Part shown: positions 7,633 to 13,158 of the stretch, piece by piece
How the letters are laid out: the number at the start of each line of letters is the position of its first letter
Numbering within the stretch: the first letter of the stretch is position 1
Assembly: GCA_946479335.1 (NCBI GenBank)
Contig: CAMLFP010000131.1
Coordinates: 1 to 13,158, forward strand
Origin: an uncultured Archangium sp.
GTDB lineage: Bacteria; Myxococcota; Myxococcia; Myxococcales; Myxococcaceae
Direction: 5' to 3'
Length of the DNA stretch: 13,158 nt
The notes under the pieces: model-generated
Seen by the model: only the letters and a program-made list of their open reading frames with translations
Databases searched by the model: none
Told to the model about the DNA's origin: nothing
Program-made: the position numbers and the translations under genes

Positions 7633-8094
7633 TTACCAGCGCCGCAGCATCTCGATGTGGGGGATGCCGTCTTCGTCGTACGGCTCGCCCACCGGCTCAA
7701 AGCCCAACGAGGCGTAGAACTTCTCGAGGTAGCGCTGCGCGCCGAGGCGCACGTCTTGCCCGGGCCACAGCACCCTGGTCTGCGCGATGGCCGACAGCAT
7801 CAACGCACGCCCCGCGCCAGTGCGACGCACTTCAGGCGCGCTCACCACACGGCCGATGGCGGGCTCCGCGTATTTGAGGCCCGGCGGCACCAGCCGCGCG
7901 GTGGCGATGAGCGTGGCTCCGTCGCGACACAGGCCATGCCAGCACTGCGGGTCGGCGCCGTCGGCGTCGAGGTACGGGCACTGCTGTTCGACGATGAACA
8001 CGCGCTCGCGCAGCTGCAGCACGTCGTGCACGTCGCGGCCGGTCAGCGAAGAGAACGGCAACCAGTCGATGGGCGGCGTCATGTGCGCGTGCAT
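7633..8094 (-). CDS. ElaA-family GNAT N-acetyltransferase
   Basis: This is a small cytoplasmic acetyl-CoA-dependent acyltransferase of the ElaA type, whose physiological substrate is not established. Characteristic family motifs are visible: LRERVFIVEQQCPYLDADG near the N-terminus, the IGRVV strand, the acetyl-CoA-binding loop RRTGAGRALM, LGAQRYLEKFYASLGF, and the signature EDGIPHIEML at the C-terminus. The product from this start is 153 residues, matching the family length of about 150. I chose the ATG at 8094 because GGGAG lies just upstream and family members begin close to the IDW/IEW motif. The frame also opens at an ATG at 8121 (162 residues), which lacks a ribosome binding site, and at 8082. 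The gene is convergent with ftsK and divergent from the lipoprotein cluster, so it is probably transcribed alone. Confidence 0.9.
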   Translation of the reverse strand: MHAHMTPPIDWLPFSSLTGRDVHDVLQLRERVFIVEQQCPYLDADGADPQCWHGLCRDGATLIATARLVPPGLKYAEPAIGRVVSAPEVRRTGAGRALMLSAIAQTRVLWPGQDVRLGAQRYLEKFYASLGFEPVGEPYDEDGIPHIEMLRRW

Positions 8095-8138
8095 ACCGCT
8101 CCCGCGCGCCGCGCAACTCATCTAGAAACCGCTGCACC

Positions 8139-10079
8139 ATGAATCGTTGGTTGGCGGTGGTGAGCGGGTTGTTGGTCGGGTGTGGTGCCACGTTGCCCGC
8201 CGAGGTGGTGCGCGCCGCGCCCACCGCGAGGGACTTCCCCGACGCCGACTACGTGGTGCTGCTCGACGAGTCGGTCGTCACCTACGAGCCGGGAAAGGCC
8301 GACGCCCCGCCCCAGCGCGTGGAGACGGCGCGCTGGCGCATCAAGCTGCTCAAGCCCAACGCGCTCCCGCCGCTTCGCGTCGGCTACAGCCGCACCTTCA
8401 CCCGCGTCGAGTCGATCCGCGCGTGGAGCTTCGATGCACAGGGACACGGCAAGGAGCTCGACACCACCAGCAAGCGCTCCGACGCGCCGGCCTTCGACAG
8501 CAGCGTGCTGGTCACCGACTCGCGCGTGGTGAAGGTGCCGCTCCCGCCGTTGCCGGTGGGCTCCATCTTCGAGTCGGAGATCGTCACCCGCGACCTCGAC
8601 GCGCGGCCGCACGTCACCTCGTTCACCTTCGGCGACGACCACCCCGTGGAGCACGCGCGGCTGGTGGTGCGGCTGCCCGCCGCGTGGGAGCTCCGCTACC
8701 TCGTCGAGAACGGCGAGCTGGAGCCGGTGAAGTCGACAGTGGGCGAGCTGCGGGAGTACCGCTTCGAGCGCAGCAAGCTCGCGGCCGACCAGAGCCAGTC
8801 GCTCAAACAGGCGCCTCCCGCGTGGATGACGCGGCTCCGCGTCAGCGCCCGCCTCGAGCAGTGGTCGGAGGGCAAGGAGTCGAAGCACGCCTTCGCCAGC
8901 CCCGAGGCGCTCTCGCGATGGCTCTCGGCAGAATACGAGCAGCGCGCGGTGGTGACGCCCGAGCTCGAGCGCCAGGCGAAAGAGGTGCTCGCCACGGTCG
9001 AAGACACGCCGGAGGCGAAGAGCCGCGCGCTCTACGAGTTCGCGTGCCGCAGCGTGCAGTACTGCGCCATCGAGATCGGCTACGGCGGCTGGCTCCCTCA
9101 CTCCGCAGACTCGGTGCGCGCAACGCGGAACGGCGACTGCAAGGACAAGTCGAACTACCTCCACGCGCTGCTGAAGGTGGCGGGCGTCTCGTCGGCGCCG
9201 ACGCTCATCTACGCGCACTCGGGTTCGCCGCGGCCCTTCGGCCTCCCCTCGCTGGGCACCAACTTCAACCACGCGATCCTCGCGGTCGACCTGCCCGACG
9301 GCCGCACCGTGTACGCCGACCCCACGCAGCGCACGGTGCCCTTCGGCCAACTGCCCCCGTCAGACCAGGAGGCCCCGGTGCTCGAGCTGCGCGCGAAGGG
9401 CGCGGGGCTGAAGACGACGCCGGGCAGCACCGCCGCCAGCAACGTCGAACATCAGCGGCTGGCGCTCTCGCTGAGCGCCACCGGAGACGCGACCGGCACG
9501 GTGACGCTGACCTCCTCCGGCGCGCACGCGGTGGCGGTGAAGAACCAGCTCATCGACCGCGGGAGCGCGCTCCGCGAGTGGCTCGACAAGCGCCTGTGGG
9601 TGCGCGCGGCGCACGTGACCTCCGCCAGGCCCACGCGCGAGGGCGACTTCGCCGACACCGTGGCGCTCGAGGGGGAACTGACCGTCCCCCACGTGGTGCT
9701 GCGCGGCTCGTCGGGCGACGCGCTGCTGAGGGTCGGCGGCCTCTTCGAGCCCTGGGCCGAGTTCGTCGACGAGCGGCGCAAGCAGCCCCTGGTGTGGCGC
9801 GTGGCCGAGACGCTGCGCTCGACGTTGTCGCTGACGCTCCCGGCGGGCGCGACACTGGGCACGCTGCCCGCCGCGGCGTCGGTCGACTCGAAGCTGGGCC
9901 GCTACACGCTGCGCTGGAGCCGCAGCGGCGACGCGGTGGTGGTGGAGCGCGAGCTGGTGCGCGTCGCGCGGGTGGTGACGCCCGCCGACTTCCGCGAGCT
10001 GAACCGCTTCCTGGGCGACATCCGCGCCGCCGAGCACGTGGCCGCAGTGCTCACGCTGCCGTCGGAGGTGCGCCGATGA
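8139..10079 (+). CDS. DUF3857 / transglutaminase-like lipoprotein, catalytic triad intact
   Basis: The 646-residue protein starts with a lipoprotein signal ending in the lipobox LVGC (lipidated Cys15), so it should be anchored in the cell envelope facing the periplasm or cell surface. A DUF3857 beta-rich domain covers about residues 35-230. A transglutaminase-like domain follows (about 270-400) with the triad in family context: Cys334 in GDCKDKS, His378 in FNHAIL and Asp394 in YADPTQ. The preceding VQYCAIEIGYGG motif is also typical. A beta-rich C-terminal region of about 240 residues ends in a helix. Such domains in bacteria act as transglutaminases or cysteine proteases; the substrate here is unknown. 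Its stop overlaps the start of the next, related gene as ATGA. No strong ribosome binding site precedes the ATG, and only 44 bases separate it from the divergent acetyltransferase start. Confidence 0.88.
   Translation: MNRWLAVVSGLLVGCGATLPAEVVRAAPTARDFPDADYVVLLDESVVTYEPGKADAPPQRVETARWRIKLLKPNALPPLRVGYSRTFTRVESIRAWSFDAQGHGKELDTTSKRSDAPAFDSSVLVTDSRVVKVPLPPLPVGSIFESEIVTRDLDARPHVTSFTFGDDHPVEHARLVVRLPAAWELRYLVENGELEPVKSTVGELREYRFERSKLAADQSQSLKQAPPAWMTRLRVSARLEQWSEGKESKHAFASPEALSRWLSAEYEQRAVVTPELERQAKEVLATVEDTPEAKSRALYEFACRSVQYCAIEIGYGGWLPHSADSVRATRNGDCKDKSNYLHALLKVAGVSSAPTLIYAHSGSPRPFGLPSLGTNFNHAILAVDLPDGRTVYADPTQRTVPFGQLPPSDQEAPVLELRAKGAGLKTTPGSTAASNVEHQRLALSLSATGDATGTVTLTSSGAHAVAVKNQLIDRGSALREWLDKRLWVRAAHVTSARPTREGDFADTVALEGELTVPHVVLRGSSGDALLRVGGLFEPWAEFVDERRKQPLVWRVAETLRSTLSLTLPAGATLGTLPAAASVDSKLGRYTLRWSRSGDAVVVERELVRVARVVTPADFRELNRFLGDIRAAEHVAAVLTLPSEVRR
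10063..10075 (+). promoter_or_regulatory. Ribosome binding site for the second DUF3857 gene
   Basis: CGGAGG, ending 7 bases before the ATG at 10076, is a strong Shine-Dalgarno sequence lying within the last codons of the upstream gene. It fixes the start of the second lipoprotein gene although the open frame extends far upstream (to about 8147) on the same strand. Confidence 0.75.
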
Positions 10080-11989
10080 GGGTCGTGGCGCTGCTCCTGC
10101 TGATGCTCACCGGCTGCGCCAGCACGCGGGCCGCGCGCTTCGTCGACGACGCGGTGCTGCGCTTCGACCGGTCGCGCTACGCCGACGACGCAGCGGTGGT
10201 GCTCTTGCGTGAAGACCGCACCAACCTGGTGACCGGCAGCGGCACCCAGACCCTCTACGCGCGACACGAGGTCATCGCCATTCTCGGCGAAGGCGGCCGG
10301 TGGCTGGGCCAGGTGAAGGTGCCCTTCCGCGCGAACTGGCGCTTCGACCACTTCGCGGCGCGCATCGTGCGCCCTGATGGAACCCGCGAGCAGTTCACCG
10401 ACACCGCGCTCCTCTCGGACACGAGCGGCCGGGGCGAGCGGGACTCGAACGCGCGCTTCTTCACGTTCCCCAACGTCACGGTGGGCAGCGTCATCGAATA
10501 CGAGTGGGCGGTCGAGGCGCCGCACGCCTGGGGCTACGACTCGCAAGACACCCTGGGGAGATACCCGGTGAAGGAGTACCGCTTCGAGCTGAAGGCCTCC
10601 AAGCCGCTGCAGCTCGAGACCATCGTGATGAACGGCGGCGTGCCCATCGAGGTGCGCACCGCCAGCGACGGCTCGCACACGCTGCGCTTCGAGCTGCACG
10701 ACCTCCCCACGCGCGTCGCCGCCGACGCCGCCCCGCATTGGACGTTCACCGAGCCGCGCTGGGCGTGGCGAGTGCTCGGGTACCGCCTCAGCAGCTACTC
10801 CCAGGACTGGTACCGCGACTGGAGCGACGTCTTGAACTCCCTCGGCGACGCCTTCTTCACGGCGCACAAGCTGCAGCGTGGCTTCGACGCGAAGCTCGAT
10901 GTCGCGGGGTGTGAGGGCGCGACGTGCTGGGCCGAACGCGCGCTGGCGCTGGTGAAGGCGCAGACCAGCACGCACGGCATCGACTGGAACCGCGCCGAGC
11001 CGCTGGTCGACGCGTGGAACAGCGGAAAGGCCAGCGGCGTCGAGCGCGCGCTGATGGTGAAGGAGCTGCTCGTGAAGCAGGGCCTCGACGTGTGGCTCGC
11101 GTACAGCACCGGCAAGCTCGACAAGCAGACCATGTCCCTGTTCCCCAACTTCGAACAGTTCACGCGGCTCTTCGTCTACGTGCCGAAGCAGCGCGGCGTG
11201 ACGGAGCCCCTGCTGCTCGACCCGGCATGCGACGCCTGCAGCGCGACGCAGACCGAAGCGCGCTTCACGTACCAGCCGGTGTACGTCTTCAAGACCACGC
11301 AGCCGATGGGCACCCCGACGACGCGGGGCCGCTGGGAGCGCGTGGAGCTGGACGCCGCGCCCACCCGCTTCACCGTCAAGCACGTCGCGACGCTGCGGCC
11401 GTCGGGAGACCTCGCCGACACGCTGACCGTCGAGGCGCGCGGCACCGCGACGGCCGGGGCCCTCGCGAGCTACGAGTCGGAGAAGTTCGACCTGCTCCGT
11501 GACTCCCGCGACCGCGCGCGACGCAGCAGCCCCGTCGCCGAGGTCGATTCGGCAGACTGGCGGCGGTGCACGCCCCAGGCGTGCGACTGGGAGGTGCACG
11601 CGTACTACCCGGCCGAGGCGGCGCAAGACGGCGCGCGCTACCTCGTCCCCACCACCTTCTTGCGCGACTCGCTGGAGGAGTACCTGCTCGCGAAGAAGCG
11701 GTACGTCGACCTGCACTTCGACAACCCCGACTCCTTCGAGGAGATCGCGGAGCTGACGGTGCCCGAGAACCTCAAGCTGCTCTCGGTGCCCGCGCCGGTG
11801 TCGCTCGAGGTCGACGGGTACACCGTGAAGGTGCGCTTCGAGCCGACGCCGACCGGGGTGCGCATCAGCCGGAGCCTCGAGCACGGCGTCATCGCCATCT
11901 CGAAGAAGCGGTACGAAGACGTGCAGGCCGCGGTGGAGGCCTTCCGCCGGGCGCGTCGCGAGGTGCTGGTCTTCGCGCCGAAGCAGTGA
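10076..11989 (+). CDS. DUF3857 / transglutaminase-like lipoprotein, degenerate catalytic site
   Basis: The 637-residue protein has a lipoprotein signal with lipobox LTGC (Cys14). Domain order copies the upstream gene: DUF3857-like beta domain (about 35-235), transglutaminase-like domain (about 270-390) and a beta-rich C-terminal region with a final helix, so the two are probably paralogues. The catalytic site is lost: where the partner has GDCKDKS this protein has SGKASGVE (316-323), and where it has FNHAIL this one has FTRLFV (362-367). Only the Asp (Asp382 in LLDPACD) remains. It is therefore probably a non-enzymatic partner or binding protein. Three close cysteine pairs (279/284, 385/388, 498/503) could form disulphides. 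The start is chosen by the strong ribosome binding site, the lipobox and the ATGA overlap; the longer open frame upstream is an artefact of high GC. Confidence 0.88.
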   Translation: MRVVALLLLMLTGCASTRAARFVDDAVLRFDRSRYADDAAVVLLREDRTNLVTGSGTQTLYARHEVIAILGEGGRWLGQVKVPFRANWRFDHFAARIVRPDGTREQFTDTALLSDTSGRGERDSNARFFTFPNVTVGSVIEYEWAVEAPHAWGYDSQDTLGRYPVKEYRFELKASKPLQLETIVMNGGVPIEVRTASDGSHTLRFELHDLPTRVAADAAPHWTFTEPRWAWRVLGYRLSSYSQDWYRDWSDVLNSLGDAFFTAHKLQRGFDAKLDVAGCEGATCWAERALALVKAQTSTHGIDWNRAEPLVDAWNSGKASGVERALMVKELLVKQGLDVWLAYSTGKLDKQTMSLFPNFEQFTRLFVYVPKQRGVTEPLLLDPACDACSATQTEARFTYQPVYVFKTTQPMGTPTTRGRWERVELDAAPTRFTVKHVATLRPSGDLADTLTVEARGTATAGALASYESEKFDLLRDSRDRARRSSPVAEVDSADWRRCTPQACDWEVHAYYPAEAAQDGARYLVPTTFLRDSLEEYLLAKKRYVDLHFDNPDSFEEIAELTVPENLKLLSVPAPVSLEVDGYTVKVRFEPTPTGVRISRSLEHGVIAISKKRYEDVQAAVEAFRRARREVLVFAPKQ

Positions 11990-12002
11990 TCAGACTGCGC
12001 GC

Positions 12003-12767
12003 GTGAAGTCACTCACCGTCACCCGCTACGTGCGCCCGCTGCGCGAAGGCGGCTCGCTCCCCGCCATCGTCGAGGCCTCAGACGACGGCCTGTACGTCGC
12101 CAAGTTCCGCGGCGCGGGTCAGGGCCGCAAGGCGCTCATCGCAGAGCTGCTGGCCGGCGGCGTCGGGCGCGCGCTGGGCCTCCCGGTGCCGGAGCTGGTG
12201 CTGCTGGAGCTCGACGCGAAGTTCGGCCTCAACGAGCCGCAAGACGAGATCCGCGATCTGCTCAACGCGTCGACGGGGCTCAACGTCGGGCTCGACTACC
12301 TGCCGGGCAGCATCACCTTCGACCCGCTGGTGCCGGGCGCGCTGACCTCGGAGCTCGCCACGCGCATCGTGGCCTTCGACGCGCTGACGCTGAACGTCGA
12401 CCGCACCGCGAAGAATCCCAACCTGCTGACGTGGCACAAGCAGCTCTGGCTCATCGACCACGGCGCGTCGCTCTACTTCCATCACGGGTGGGCGAACCCT
12501 GATGAGTCTGCGCGCAGCGTCTTCGCGCCGATTCGCCAGCACGTGCTGCTGCCCTTCGCGAACGACCTGAGCCACGTGCGCTTCACGTTGAGCACCGAGC
12601 AGCTCGACGAGGTCATCTCCACGGTGCCGCAGGTGTGGCTGGAGAACGAGCCGGGCTTCGCGTCGGCCTCCGAGCTGCGCGCCGCGTACAAGCGCTTCTT
12701 CGAGCTGCGGTTGGCGAATCAACGCGTGTTCCTGGAGGAGGCCCAGCGTGCCCGCCAGCAACTTTGA
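12003..12767 (+). CDS. HipA-like kinase family protein (HipA_2 type), no HipB partner
   Basis: The 254-residue protein is much shorter than classical HipA (about 440 residues) and matches the compact HipA-like family found next to DUF3037 genes. Visible family motifs are YVAKFRGAGQGRKALIAE (31-48, candidate ATP lysine Lys34), GLPVPELVLLELD, LLNASTGLNVG followed by LDYLPG, NVDRTAKNPNLL (131-142, candidate catalytic Asp133 and metal-binding Asn138 or Asn140) and LWLIDHGASLYFHH (148-161, with Asp152 in the DFG-like position). This suggests a folded kinase core, probably cytoplasmic, but substrate and activity are unknown. The GTG start lies 13 bases after the previous stop with no clear ribosome binding site, which suggests reinitiation or coupling. 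Its end overlaps the DUF3037 gene by 20 bases. No HipB-like DNA-binding gene is present, so it is not a standard hipBA toxin-antitoxin pair. Confidence 0.87.
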   Translation: MKSLTVTRYVRPLREGGSLPAIVEASDDGLYVAKFRGAGQGRKALIAELLAGGVGRALGLPVPELVLLELDAKFGLNEPQDEIRDLLNASTGLNVGLDYLPGSITFDPLVPGALTSELATRIVAFDALTLNVDRTAKNPNLLTWHKQLWLIDHGASLYFHHGWANPDESARSVFAPIRQHVLLPFANDLSHVRFTLSTEQLDEVISTVPQVWLENEPGFASASELRAAYKRFFELRLANQRVFLEEAQRARQQL

Positions 12768-13131
12768 CTACGCCATCATCCGCGTGGTGCCGCGCGTGGA
12801 GCGCGACGAGTTCATCAACGCGGGCGTCATCGTGCACTCGCCGACGCTGAACTTCCTCGAGGCGCGCGTGGAGTTGGACGAGGCGCGGCTCAAAGCGCTG
12901 TGGCCCGAGGCCGACGTCGAAGAATTGAAGGCGCACCTCGAGGTCTTCCCCCGCATCGCGCGCGGAGACCGCGCCGCAGGGCCCATCGCGCAGTTGCCGA
13001 GGAGCCAACGCTTCCACTGGCTGGTCGCGCCGCGCAGCACGGTGCTGCAGGTCTCTCCGGTGCACGCGGGCCAGTGCGACAGCGCGCCGGAGATGGTGGA
13101 GAAGCTGCTGCACCGCTTCGTGCGCCGCTGA
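12748..13131 (+). CDS. DUF3037 domain protein, partner of the HipA-like kinase
   Basis: This 127-residue protein is a full-length DUF3037 member. The family's start, FDYAIIRVVPRVERDEFINAGVIVH (residues 6-30), is clear, followed by a Leu/Glu-rich middle segment and FHWLVAPRSTVLQVSPVH with a C-terminal helix. There is no signal peptide or membrane segment, so it is probably cytoplasmic. The GTG start lies inside the end of the HipA-like kinase gene (20-base overlap) and is preceded by a strong GGAGGAGG with a 6-base spacer, so it has its own good translation signal. DUF3037 and compact HipA-like kinases are repeatedly found side by side; whether DUF3037 inhibits, scaffolds or is a substrate of the kinase is not known to me. 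Confidence 0.87.
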   Translation: MPASNFDYAIIRVVPRVERDEFINAGVIVHSPTLNFLEARVELDEARLKALWPEADVEELKAHLEVFPRIARGDRAAGPIAQLPRSQRFHWLVAPRSTVLQVSPVHAGQCDSAPEMVEKLLHRFVRR

Positions 13132-13158
13132 GTCACGGCTCGACGAACAGGTCGTGAC
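13132..13158. other. Inverted repeat at the window edge, possible terminator or end of a convergent gene
   Basis: GTCACG (13132-13137) and CGTGAC (13153-13158) form a 6-bp inverted repeat around a 15-base loop, directly after the DUF3037 stop. On the minus strand the same bases also read as a possible C-terminus HDLFVEP followed by TGA (13133-13135), which would fit a convergent gene entering from the right. The window ends too soon to decide between these. Confidence 0.25.

Noticed and set aside
5532..7700. Minus-strand open frame of 722 codons opposite ftsK
   Set aside because: It lies wholly antisense to a clearly conserved protein, is full of Arg/His/Leu/Asp repeats typical of the complement of GC-rich codons, and shows no family motif.
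8095..8138. Promoter (TAGAAA at 8123-8128) for the lipoprotein cluster
   Set aside because: No matching -35 element at the right distance and almost no leader would remain; too weak to annotate.
8118..9350. Minus-strand open frame of 410 codons opposite the first lipoprotein gene
   Set aside because: Antisense to the intact Cys-His-Asp transglutaminase domain and shows the same shadow composition.
8147..10075. Upstream extension of the second lipoprotein's frame, giving a 1280-residue protein
   Set aside because: The extension is an out-of-frame reading of the first lipoprotein gene; the lipobox at the ATG at 10076 and the strong ribosome binding site mark the true start.
9902..11884. Minus-strand open frame of 660 codons opposite the second lipoprotein gene
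   Set aside because: Antisense shadow of a lipoprotein with lipobox and ribosome binding site; composition is low-complexity Arg/Val/Leu/Glu and no domain is recognisable.
12003..13131. Classical hipBA toxin-antitoxin locus
   Set aside because: No HipB-like helix-turn-helix gene is present and the kinase lacks the N-terminal part of HipA; the partner is DUF3037.

Overview
The window is GC-rich with a strong G/C preference at third codon positions. Several traits point to a myxobacterium (Myxococcota), probably near the Myxococcaceae/Archangiaceae: a zinc-ribbon/GYF/TPR protein with Asp-Ala-Gly linker repeats, tandem DUF3857 lipoproteins, and very tight gene packing. This taxonomic call is inference from gene content; there is no rRNA or marker phylogeny here. 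Coding density is near complete, no stretch over 300 bases lacks a gene, and I saw no tRNA, rRNA, CRISPR array or insertion sequence.

Positions 1-4195 are one minus-strand operon, read right to left: a membrane-anchored zinc-ribbon/GYF/TPR protein, then gatC, gatA and gatB (cut by the left window edge). Each junction is a 4-base stop/start overlap (ATGA, GTGA, GTGA), so the four genes are probably translationally coupled. GatCAB converts Glu-tRNA(Gln) and/or Asp-tRNA(Asn) to the correctly charged forms.

A 139-base divergent spacer (4196-4334) separates this operon from ftsK (4335-7571), a DNA translocase with four membrane segments, a long coiled-coil/proline-alanine linker, a RecA-like motor and a C-terminal winged helix. 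Its motor carries an unusual insertion of roughly 110-140 residues between Walker A and Walker B. Inside that insertion lies an in-frame copy of a palindromic REP-like repeat that reads as HPDPLPTGEG. A strong hairpin ends ftsK just before a convergent ElaA-type acetyltransferase gene.

Positions 8139-13131 hold four tightly packed plus-strand genes that look like one operon. The first two are DUF3857/transglutaminase-like lipoproteins: the first keeps the Cys-His-Asp triad, and the second has lost Cys and His. The last two are a HipA-like kinase without a HipB partner and a DUF3037 protein, overlapping by 20 bases. This cluster of poorly characterised genes is the best candidate here for an undescribed functional unit.
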